This document shows, one piece after another, positions 36,878-46,275 of a stretch of DNA of 64,000 bases (positions are counted from its first letter, which is position 1; every line of letters starts with the position of its first letter). Below the pieces are notes generated by a model. It made no database searches. It was given only the letters and a program-made list of their open reading frames with translations, and was not told where the DNA came from. This stretch comes from Bin25 sp965221765. GTDB taxonomy: Bacteria > Bacteroidota > Bacteroidia > Flavobacteriales > Flavobacteriaceae. The position numbers were made by a program, and so were the translations under genes. The DNA lies in assembly GCA_965221765.1 (NCBI GenBank), contig OZ244911.1:1-64000 (forward strand), read 5' to 3'.

Positions 36878-39800
36878 TAGATTTCTTTAGTTACTGCGTG
36901 ATTTTTTGATTTGTCGGTATTACGAACTTTGAGTTGGTACATAACGTTGGGTTTTGTTCCAATACTCTCAATCATATAATATTTGCGTTTAGAATTTTTT
37001 AGTTTGGCCACTTTTGACGTTTTATCATTGGCATCACCAAAAACTAGAGCCCCACTAGTACAAGCTTGAGCACAAGCTGTATTAAATTCTCCATCTTTGA
37101 TTTCTCGCCCTTCTAATTTGGCATCCATGATGGTTTTTTGTGTTCGTTGCATACAAAACGAACACTTTTCCATTACGCCTCTTGAACGAACCACTACATC
37201 AGGATTTAATACCATCCGACCCAATGGACTATTCATATGGTAGTCAAATTCTTTGTTTTTATTGTATCGGAACCAATTGAATCGTCGCACCTTGTAAGGA
37301 CAGTTATTAGCACAATATCGGGTTCCCACACACCGATTATAGGCCATCTGATTTTGACCTTGTCTTCCATGTACAGTGGCTGCAACTGGGCAGACGGTTT
37401 CACAAGGGGCGTGATTGCAATGTTGACACATCACGGGCTGAAAGACTACTTGTGGGTTTTCAGTAGCTTTTTCTAGTTTTCGGAAAGTGCCAAAGGCTTC
37501 TCCAAACCAAGTGGTTTCTTCAGCTTTTTTATGATCTTCTTTAAAACTATTGTTAGAAGAATAATAGCGATCGATTCGAAGCCAATGCATGTCTCGAGAA
37601 CGTCTGACTTCACGTTTACCAACAACGGGTACATTATTTTCTGCTTGACAAGCAATCACACAAGCACCGCAACCCGTACAGGCGTTTAAATCAATCGAGA
37701 GGTTAAAAAAATGACCAATGGAATGATCGAAAGACCGCCATGAGTCTACTTCTTGAGACCTGACAGATACTTCCATATGATTTTTGGACACATGGACAAC
37801 CGGATTATAATATTCTTTTTCTTTGGTATTGAACTCCTCTAACGAGGTTTCTTTGATAACTTCTCCCCTTCCCATGACTGTGTTTTGCAATTGAATACAA
37901 GCAAATTCATGCATTTTATTTTTGATGGGAGTGATTTCAACATTTTGATGCCGCGTGTTATCTAATAATAACTCAAAGGCATTGACTCCAATTTGCATCT
38001 CATTTCTGACACCTTGTTTTCTTCCATAGCCTAGTGCTAATCCTACAGTCTTTGGCGTTTGCCCCGGTTGTATTAATGCTGGTACTTCAAAAGCACGATT
38101 TCCAACCTTTATCTGTACAATACTTCCATCAATTGCACCATGGGAATTGGTGGTATTGACAATGCCTATTTTCTTTGCATCAGAAATACTGACCGTTAAA
38201 TAGTTATCCCAACTAACCCTTGTAATAGGATCAGGCATTTCCTGCAACCAAGGATTGGCTGCTTGTTGTCCATCTCCTAACGAAATTTTCGGATATAGAA
38301 TCAATGTCATGGGATAATCAATTGCATCGATTAATACAGATGCATCAATGGGTTCAGCACTTTCAGAAAATTCAATGGACTGGGGGAGTTCATTTTTAAG
38401 ATAAAATCCATCATGAAGAACTTGATTCCAATTCGAATCAATCAAAATATTTTTTTGCCAATAATCCTTAATATAGTCGACATGAGACATCGGGATATTC
38501 GCTAGATCCAACAATATCTGTTGAAAATCCTTAGTATGGAATAACGGTCTAATGGTCGGTTGAGCAATATTATAATATCCTTTTTTGGGATGATAATCAT
38601 TCCATGCTTCCAAATAGTGTGATATCGGTGCAATAAACTTGGCCAATACAGTGGTTTCATCATTAACCGTAGAGAGGGCCAAGCTTAAGTCGAGAGTTTG
38701 GATTTGCTGCTCTAGTTGCTGACCAATCGGTGATGTATAAATAGGGTTGACACCATACCAAATCAATCCTTTGATTTGGCCATTAGTGATACCTTGAGAA
38801 ATCGTTTCAAGAGCCAATGAATCCCCTTTTTTAAAATAAAGTGGTTGGTCTGGTAAAAAGGCGCTGCTTTGGATTTTTTCATTGATGGCCAGTACCATCG
38901 ATTGGGCCTCTTTGTTTTCTATACCACTAACTACAACAGCTTTTTCAGGATTGATATTAATTTTTTCTAAGATATGATCTACGATGGATTGAATCTCAGA
39001 ATTTTCATTGCCAATGTCAAATCCCAAACATATATTTTGATAAAGGGAGGCCAATACTTTTTTAAGCTGTGCTGGTTTTAAAGAAATGCGCCTATCCGCA
39101 TTAGAACCTGTTAAACTCAGATTACTTTCCAAATGAAGATGGTAAGACATGCTGGCCTTTTCTTCTGATTCATCAGGAATTCTTGATTTCACATATAAAG
39201 AATCATAACCCCCATTTTGCCAATCACCTAAAAAATCAGCATCAATAGATATAATCACTTTTGAAGAAGAAAAGTCATAATTAGCCATGGCTCTTTCTCC
39301 ATATTTATCATGATAAGCATCCAATATGCCTTGGGCTGGCAATGCATCATATTGTATGTGCTGTACGTTGGGATATTTAGCAATTAAACGATTGATAATA
39401 TCCATTGTCGTTGGACTTATAATGGAACTAGTCAATAAAATGACCGTTTGATTCTTTTGATTGAGAACACTTAATTGTTCTCTAACTTGAAGATATAAAT
39501 CGTCCCAAGAAATATCAGCTTTATTGGCTTTAGGAACTTGAAGTCGTTGGGTATCGTATAGATTGAGAATCGATGCATGAACGCGAGCATTGGTTTGATA
39601 AAAATCAGGGGCATCACTGTTGGGTTCTATTTTAATGGGCCTTCCTTCTCTAGTTTTGACTAGAATATTGCTAAAATCGTATCCATCCCAATAACTAGTG
39701 GCATAAAAATTAGCATTACCAGGAATTATTTGTTCTGGTTTGACCACATAAGGAACCGATTTTATAACGGGGCCATCACATGCAGCAACCGCTGCTGCAG

Positions 39801-39993
39801 CGGTAGAAAATCCCAAATATCTTAAAAAATCTCTTCGGGTTGGAGATTGATTATCTGATTCAGACTCTTTTTGTTTTCCAAAAAGATCTGGTGGAAGTTT
39901 TTCTACAAATTCACGTTGTTCTAAGTCTGATAAACCTGCATTGGAATCATCTAATTGATGAATCCCTTTCCAATAAATTTTTTCTTCACTCAC
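36877..39993 (-). CDS. actB: Alternative complex III subunit ActB (molybdopterin-like plus iron-sulfur protein)
   Basis: This 1,038-residue peripheral subunit has a twin-arginine signal RRDFLRYLGFSTAAAAVAAC at about residues 53-72, internal to an N-terminal extension, which fits export by the Tat system. Residues about 80-730 are a molybdopterin oxidoreductase-like fold without an evident cofactor cysteine. The C-terminal ferredoxin part holds four cluster motifs: CTGCGACVIAC (about 774), CQHCNHAPCETVC, CVGTRYCANNCP, and CSFCMQRTQ with its distal cysteines. These should bind one [3Fe-4S] and three [4Fe-4S] clusters by family knowledge. Confidence 0.96.
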   Translation of the reverse strand: MSEEKIYWKGIHQLDDSNAGLSDLEQREFVEKLPPDLFGKQKESESDNQSPTRRDFLRYLGFSTAAAAVAACDGPVIKSVPYVVKPEQIIPGNANFYATSYWDGYDFSNILVKTREGRPIKIEPNSDAPDFYQTNARVHASILNLYDTQRLQVPKANKADISWDDLYLQVREQLSVLNQKNQTVILLTSSIISPTTMDIINRLIAKYPNVQHIQYDALPAQGILDAYHDKYGERAMANYDFSSSKVIISIDADFLGDWQNGGYDSLYVKSRIPDESEEKASMSYHLHLESNLSLTGSNADRRISLKPAQLKKVLASLYQNICLGFDIGNENSEIQSIVDHILEKININPEKAVVVSGIENKEAQSMVLAINEKIQSSAFLPDQPLYFKKGDSLALETISQGITNGQIKGLIWYGVNPIYTSPIGQQLEQQIQTLDLSLALSTVNDETTVLAKFIAPISHYLEAWNDYHPKKGYYNIAQPTIRPLFHTKDFQQILLDLANIPMSHVDYIKDYWQKNILIDSNWNQVLHDGFYLKNELPQSIEFSESAEPIDASVLIDAIDYPMTLILYPKISLGDGQQAANPWLQEMPDPITRVSWDNYLTVSISDAKKIGIVNTTNSHGAIDGSIVQIKVGNRAFEVPALIQPGQTPKTVGLALGYGRKQGVRNEMQIGVNAFELLLDNTRHQNVEITPIKNKMHEFACIQLQNTVMGRGEVIKETSLEEFNTKEKEYYNPVVHVSKNHMEVSVRSQEVDSWRSFDHSIGHFFNLSIDLNACTGCGACVIACQAENNVPVVGKREVRRSRDMHWLRIDRYYSSNNSFKEDHKKAEETTWFGEAFGTFRKLEKATENPQVVFQPVMCQHCNHAPCETVCPVAATVHGRQGQNQMAYNRCVGTRYCANNCPYKVRRFNWFRYNKNKEFDYHMNSPLGRMVLNPDVVVRSRGVMEKCSFCMQRTQKTIMDAKLEGREIKDGEFNTACAQACTSGALVFGDANDKTSKVAKLKNSKRKYYMIESIGTKPNVMYQLKVRNTDKSKNHAVTKEI

Positions 39994-40008
39994 CTGATTT
40001 TATTTAAA

Positions 40009-41304
40009 TCAATAATGACATTTTGCACATTCTAATCCTCCCATTTGAGCAACCGTTAATTGCTCTACACCATATTTTTTTGAAAGTTGTTCATGCACTT
40101 TTTGATAATATTCATTACCTAGCAAATCCACATTGGTTTCTCGGTGGCAATCGATGCACCATCCCATGGTCAATGGCGCATATTGATATAAAATCTCCAT
40201 TTCTTCAACAGGACCATGACAAGTTTGGCAATCAATACCTGCCACTTGAGCATGTTGGGCATGGTTGAAATAAACAAAATCAGGTAAATTGTGTATACGT
40301 ATCCATCGCACCGGTTGGGTTTGACTCGTATAGACTTGATTTTCTTCATCCCAACCCACTGCGGTATATAGTTTTTTAATTTCTGCCGTATAAAATTCTT
40401 GAGTATACCCCGCTGCCAAATCTTCCTCACCGGTATACTCAGCAATATTTTGATGACAATTCATACAGATATTCAAGGATGGAATCCCAGAGTGTTTTGA
40501 AACTCGTGCACTAGAATGGCAGTATTTACAGTCAATTTGATTATCTCCAGAATGAATTTTATGTGAAAAGTGAATAGGTTGAATGGGTTGATATCCTTTA
40601 TCAATCCCTATTTGCATCATATATCCGTAGAGTTGGTACAGTCCCACCAAAAACAACAAAATAACGGAAGAAAGTACCAAAAATTGATTTTTTACAAATG
40701 CTTTCCAAATAGGATCGATTTTTGGATCAGGTTTGAAATCACTTTCAACTTGAGTTTTGATTTTTATTAATCGCTTTTGGATGAAATAAAGCATTACAAC
40801 TAGAAGAACCAATACGATGATCAATCCTATTAAAAATATTTTGTAAATCGTCGGTGTTTCAGGCTGTACCTCTGCTCCTATTGTTACTTGTGCCGTTTGA
40901 ATGACTTCTGGCACATAATCAGTATAAGCAAGAATATTATCGATATCTTCATCGGATAGTTGAGGAAATGCAGTCATTACCGATTGGTTATATTCTTCAA
41001 ATAATGCCACGGCAATGGGATCTCCCGCAGAGATCATGGCACTAGAATTTCGAATCCAACTATAGAGCCATTCTCTATCATATCTTTCTGAAGCCCCTGC
41101 TAAGGCAGGACCGATGGCTTTTCGATTGACTTTATGACAAGCCGCACAATGGGTATTGAATAGGACTTTTCCTTGTTGAATTGTAGCACCACCTTGTCCC
41201 AAAAGTTGAACTGAGTAAATCATCAGAACTAAAAAGAGTGATGATTTCAAGAAAACAATACCCAACCCAGTCCAATCTTTGGAAATCTTCTTAGTACAAT
41301 CCAA
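40009..41304 (-). CDS. actA: Alternative complex III subunit ActA (multihaem cytochrome c)
   Basis: This is a 431-residue cytochrome with six CxxCH motifs. CAACHK lies in an N-terminal monohaem domain (about residue 55). After a membrane helix (about 150-172) come CKYCHS, CMNCHQ, CQTCHG, CIDCHR and CAKCHY. ActA is normally described as pentahaem, so the sixth haem comes from a fused cytochrome c domain. The start is not certain: the frame opens at TTG 41304, but TTG 41250 gives an ideal signal peptide (MKSSLFLVLMIYSVQLLGQ). It is the first gene of the operon. Confidence 0.92.
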   Translation of the reverse strand: MDCTKKISKDWTGLGIVFLKSSLFLVLMIYSVQLLGQGGATIQQGKVLFNTHCAACHKVNRKAIGPALAGASERYDREWLYSWIRNSSAMISAGDPIAVALFEEYNQSVMTAFPQLSDEDIDNILAYTDYVPEVIQTAQVTIGAEVQPETPTIYKIFLIGLIIVLVLLVVMLYFIQKRLIKIKTQVESDFKPDPKIDPIWKAFVKNQFLVLSSVILLFLVGLYQLYGYMMQIGIDKGYQPIQPIHFSHKIHSGDNQIDCKYCHSSARVSKHSGIPSLNICMNCHQNIAEYTGEEDLAAGYTQEFYTAEIKKLYTAVGWDEENQVYTSQTQPVRWIRIHNLPDFVYFNHAQHAQVAGIDCQTCHGPVEEMEILYQYAPLTMGWCIDCHRETNVDLLGNEYYQKVHEQLSKKYGVEQLTVAQMGGLECAKCHY

Positions 41305-41329
41305 TGAACTTCGCGAATTTCATCAGCGG

Positions 41330-41337
41330 CAAATGTA
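41330..41337 (-). promoter_or_regulatory. Putative -7 element (TACATTTG) of the act-cox operon
   Basis: The minus-strand sequence fits TAnnTTTG. Transcription would begin near 41323, upstream of both possible actA starts. No convincing -33 TTG was found at the normal spacing, so the call is tentative. Confidence 0.4.
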
Positions 41338-41809
41338 TGCCATATGCCTTTATTAGTTTCTAAAACAAGCCTCGTTTATTAAATTTAGAATAATTCTAAA
41401 TAATTATATTTTTAATCAGCTGATTCAACTGTAATTTTAACTCCAAGCCCACTATAAAGGCTTAAATTACATTCTATAGTGGTTTTAAAAAGTCTGAATT
41501 TGGAAAACAACTAAGGTTAAGGATCTCTTTCCTCATCGAATACTAGGTTGCGTTTTAAATTACTTTTTAACATCACGAATAATTTGTGTATTCTGTCCCC
41601 TATTTAATTTCCTTAAAAGGCAATGAAGATAAATCAATTATATAATACAGAAAGCGAATTGTTGTAAGAATAGCAATCGGTATTATCTCTATCATACCTT
41701 TCCATGATGTCTATGTCTTCTTCACCCAGACATCGTTTGCATTTATCCAAGACCAAGCAGAAATAAAATTTTATGTATTTTCGTTTTATCATTCAGATGA
41801 CGACAAACC

Positions 41810-43767
41810 ATGATGATAGTTCTTTACCCATTATTTCTATGGAGCCAACGCCTTTTTATAAAAAGGGGGGGGGTATTTTTGACCCTCAGTCTGCTATTCT
41901 TGATGGGTTCTTGCGGTAAGACCGATTCGTCCGAACCCACTCCTAGTCTGCCGTCGACTCCCCCCACCTATACCATCACCACCACTGCCACCATAGGGGG
42001 CACCATCACTCCCCAGCAACGCCTCCCCCGTGGACAAACCGTCCGCATCACGGCCACCCCTGATGAACATTATCAACTCCAACAATGGACCGGCGATTGT
42101 GGTTCCTTCACCGCCACCAAAGACTGCTCCCTGCAAGCCTCCTTTGAGGCCATCCCCTATACCCTCACCGCCACCGCTACCCCGGCGGCACCATCGCCCC
42201 GCCAGCCACCCAAACCCTCACCCATGGCCAATCGGCCACCTTTGAGGCCCGACCAGAAGAACACTTTGTCTTTGACCAATGGCAAGCCTCCCCAGAGAGT
42301 GCCTGTCCAGCCCTCCAAGACCCCACCCAGCCAACCCTCACCCTGACCGTCCAAGGTCACTGCCAACTCCAAGCCCGCTTTCTCAAAGACCACCGCACCA
42401 TCACCACCAACGTCCTGGGACCCGGTGGCTCCATCACCCCCACCCTCTAGGCCCCTCTAGGACAAACCATCACCGTGACCCTCACCCTACAACCCCATTA
42501 TCAACTCCAGCAGTGGCAAAGCGATTGTGGGTCGTTCGACCCCCAACAAAACACCCTAGAACTCCTAGTCCAAAAAGACTGTACCATCACCGCCCGACTC
42601 ACCCTCGATACCCCTTTGTATCTCGATACCAATGGGCTCACCATCCGAAGCCGACCCCAAGGAGAACGATTCATCGGACAAACCAAGCTCCTGGCCCACC
42701 CAGAACACCCAGAGCCCCTAGCCATCCGCATCGTGGATCAAACCGCCCTACGAACCCTCATCCAACAACAAGACTAGTCGGCCCTCGAAACCATCAATAC
42801 CACCTTTGTTACCAATCTGCGCAATCTCTTCCGGAGCCAAGACACCTTTAATGCCGATATCCGCTCGTGGGATGTCAGCAACGTCACCACCATGCAAAAA
42901 CTCTTCCAGGGAGCCACCGCTTTCCAACAAGATCTCAGCCAGTGGACCGTCTCACAAGTGACCGATTGCCATCAGTTTGCTCAACAGAGTGCCTTCACCC
43001 CCGATGGGTGGCCTCGCTTTACCGCTTGTGATTTACAAGAAATCGAAGAAACCAGAGATTGCCATGGCATCCCCACCCCCATTGATCAACCCTGTCCTAG
43101 TCGCCCACAGCCCCAGACCAAAGAGTGCAACCGACAGCAGATTCCCGTGGATGAAGATTGTCTAGCGAGACCCGCCACCAAAACCTGTTGGGATGGTTCG
43201 GTGATTCCTCGCTCTCAAAATTGTCCGATGCAAACCAAAGATTGCCATGGCAATCAAATCCCCGCTGGCGATACTTGTCCGCCCTTGCTAAAAAAAGCTA
43301 CCAATGGGGTCACGGTCATCATCAATCCCGTGCTGCAAAACCCTGCCCAATACGTGGGACGAAAAGCTACCCTCGATGGAACCCAGTATACCATCGTGAA
43401 TAATGCCTCGCTCAAAGCATGGGCAGCGGCTGATCATACCAATGCCGTGTGTACCACCCTGGTGACCGATATGACAAATCTATTTTCTAATAAAACTAAC
43501 TTTAATCAAGATATTGGGGATTGGGATGTCAGTAATGTCACCGATATGACTGGTATGTTCACTGATGCTAGAGCCTTTAATCAAGATATTGGGGATTGGG
43601 ATACGGGTAGCGTGACTAGTATGGTTGGCATGTTTCAATTGACTAGAGCCTTCAATCGAGATATTAGTGCTTGGGATGTGAGTAATGTCACCAACTGTTC
43701 GGTGGCGGTATGCTCTTTAAGCTCTGACAAACGACCTAATTTTTCATGTAACATCAGATGCCCATAA
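41810..43767 (+). pseudogene. Broken BspA-type surface lipoprotein gene
   Basis: The start resembles the other two giant lipoproteins: a signal peptide with LFLMGSC, then an InlB-type repeat (TYTITTTATIGGTITPQQ). One frameshift near 42177 is followed by a readable continuation (GTIAPPATQTLTHGQSATFE), then TAG at about 42448 and TAG at 42776-42778. The last part has short cysteine motifs (DCHGNQIPAGDTCP type) and DUF285 repeats (FNQDIGDWDVSNVTDMTGMF). It is much richer in G+C than the flanks, with C-ending codons. It was probably one gene of about 650 residues. A G9 tract lies in the signal peptide region. Confidence 0.85.
41865..41873 (+). repeat. Nine-G tract in the signal-peptide region of the broken lipoprotein gene
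   Basis: The tract encodes part of KRGGV, just before the hydrophobic signal core. At nine the upstream frame is open. It suggests that this gene was also phase-variable before it was broken further downstream. Confidence 0.75.
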
Positions 43768-44061
43768 GCAACCCGTTAACTTGCAACAGTAAATATTATT
43801 TAGTGGCCATAGCTCTTGAGACTTTTGAAAACATAAGCGTTTAACATATCAACAAGAAGAGATGAACTATATTTTCTCGAATCATGTTTTGGCCTATTTC
43901 AAGAATGATTCCATACCAATTGTGTCTTGTCCATGTTAAGAATATTGTGTGGCTCTATTTCTTGGTCAAGAAGATTAGTAGAGCATAAAACATGATGATT
44001 TTCAAACTTCAAAAAAAGAATGTAAAATATAATTTGAAATAAGTTATTCATCTTTGCTTTA

Positions 44062-44084
44062 GGGAATTATGTATTTAGTTATAC
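44062..44084 (+). repeat. Left terminal inverted repeat
   Basis: It begins GGGAATTATG and ends TTAGTTATAC. The probable target duplication TTGCTTTA is at 44054-44061. Confidence 0.85.
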
Positions 44085-44128
44085 ATTCTAGCATGATGTT
44101 GGCATCTCTAATTAGTATTGTGTTTCAA

Positions 44129-45066
44129 ATGACTAACTTAGATACACAAAAAATCAAACCAATTCTTTAACTGATATTTTTACCTTGTTTCAAAGAGAAG
44201 AATGTGCTAAAAAGTATTTACAGAAAATAAGATGGGGAGATACGCTTCTTTGCCCTGGATGTCATTCTTGTAAGGTGAATCAAATAGAGAGTCAAAAACC
44301 AATGCCTTATTTCTATAATCAATGTAGAAAGTATTTCAGTGTAAGAATTGGAACCATCATGGAAGAATCTAGAATTTCTTTGAGGAAATGGATGATTGCT
44401 TTGTACTTATTTAAAAGTACGCCAAAAGGAATTGCTTCGACAAGGCTTTCAGAGTATTTAGGAATACAACAACGATCATCTTGGTTTCTACTTCATCGTA
44501 TCAGAGAAGCTACAAAACAGCCAATAAGTCAGCTTTCAGGAATTGTTGAAGTGGATGAGACGTATATCGGAGGTAAGAGAATTAATATGTCAAAATATTG
44601 TCGAATGCAATTATACCATTTGGGTCGAGCAAGTGCTGGTAAAATTTCTGTGGTCGGTGCTTTAAATCGTGAAACGAATCAAATCATTGCCAAAGTGGTG
44701 GAACGTACCGATAAAGAAACGACCCATGAATTCATTTATAAGTATACAACCCATGCTGCCGTTGTTTATACCGATGAAGCAAAGTGCTATAATGGATTAT
44801 ATCGAAAACATGGTTTGGTTTGTCATAGCCAACGGGAATTTGTGGATGGAAAAGTCCATACGAATGGCATTGAGTCTTTCTAGGCTCGTATTAAAAGAGC
44901 TTATAAAGGGACGTACCATTGGATGAGCCAAAAACATCTCCATCGTTATGTGCAAGAATTCACCACAAGGCATAACATCAAAGCGTTATCTTCCATTGAT
45001 CAAATGGCTTATTTAGCTTCAAACATGGCCAATAAACGGCTTTTATATCGAGATTTAGTAGCCTAA
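44129..45066 (+). pseudogene. IS1595-type transposase, nonsense mutation
   Basis: A zinc ribbon (CPGCHSCK and NQCRKYF, with one cysteine position changed to Y-N) precedes the DDE domain: IVEVDETYIGGKR, VVYTDEAKCY and HTNGIESF. At 44881-44883 the expected tryptophan codon of the conserved ESFW motif is TAG. The frame then goes on without change to the C-terminal end NMANKRLLYRDLVA at 45066. The start region needs one base gained or lost in an A run near 44148 to connect ATG 44129 with the main frame. This is the best preserved of the three transposases. Confidence 0.85.
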
Positions 45067-45094
45067 AACCATGATTTCATTTTAATTCGATCAA

Positions 45095-45304
45095 ATGACT
45101 ACTTTCACTTCATCAATCCATCTTTTTTTAATGAAGTCCAAGAAACCCAAACCCATCGATGCTCGTTATGTTCAAACCAAACAAGTTCAAATGCCTCCAT
45201 CATCTTATCGTCCAACCAAAAAAGAATTAGAAAGGCCTTTTGAAAATCCTAGATGAACTAAAAAACAGATGCAAGAAGCGTTGTCTGTTTCGATTAGGAA
45301 ATAA
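45095..45304 (+). pseudogene. Small cassette gene (69 codons), second copy
   Basis: It has the same length and place as the copy at 21561-21770, beginning MTTFTSSIHLFLMKSKK and ending KKQMQEALSVSIRK. One in-frame TGA occurs after FENPR. The codon that is TAA in the other copy is CAA here, which shows that the two lost function independently. The product is unknown. Confidence 0.6.
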
Positions 45305-45311
45305 TTTTTTA

Positions 45312-46275
45312 ACTGATAAAAGTTAAAACGCTACCAAGAAAGCAAAATACGATGAATTTTATACACTGTTGCCAAATATAGATGAAGAATTAAAGGAATA
45401 CAAACCGCATTTTAAGGGTAAGGTCGTTTATTGCAATTGTGATGACCCAAGAGATTCTAATTTTTTTAATATTTTGTAGAAAATTTTGAGCATTAGGTTT
45501 AAAAAAGCTGATTGCGACATGTTATCAGAATAAGTCTCTTGTTCAATTTTCGGAACATATTGATAAGCATGTTGTTTATCAAATTTATGAAGGTGATTAA
45601 AATGGAAATTTAAGATTAGATGAAGATGAAGTTGATATAAAACAACTAAAAGGAGATGGTGATTTTAGAAGTCTAGAATGTGTTCAACTATTAAAAGAAT
45701 CCGATATTGTTTGCACAAATCCTCCTTTTTCTTTGTTTGGAGAATATATAAAACAACTCATTAACTACAATAAACAATTCCTTATTATTGGAAACCAAAA
45801 TGCTATAGGGTATACTGATATATTTCCACTTATTAAAAATAATAAAATAGGGGGGCATTAATAAGGTTAAGGAGTTTAAAACAAAAAAAGAAAACGACAA
45901 AGCGAAGTATTGCAATGAAAGAAAAGCATATTTTCAAAAATTTGGATATGTTGGGTGGTTTACCAACTTAAATCATTTAAAAAGAAACAACGCACAATTA
46001 TACGTATCTAAAAAATATTATGGTAATGAAAGTTCATATCCAAAATATGACAATTATGATGCCATAGAAGTCAACAAAATAAAAAATATTCCAAAAGATT
46101 ACCCAAGGGTTATGTATGGGGGGCATTACTTTCATGGATTCATATTGCCCCGATCAGTTTGAAATTATAGGTTAATTAGTATCTACAAAAATTGATGCTT
46201 ATAATTTGGGTTATCCCTATATCAATGGGATAAAAAAAACATGCGAATGCTCATTAAAAATAGAAATTTACAGAG
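45312..46275 (+). pseudogene. EcoRI-family adenine methyltransferase 3, decayed
   Basis: The family pattern is clear but broken: KYDEFYTLLPNIDEELKEY, KVVYCNCDDP, then a stop and a frameshift, DIVCTNPPFSLFGEYI, FLIIGNQNAIGYTDI, and near the end IPKDYPRVM followed by a six-G run. At that run the sequence is again one base out of frame; five G would give GGITFMDSYCPDQFEIIG. No start codon is preserved. The run lies at the same protein position as the nine-G tracts of the other two copies. Confidence 0.8.
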
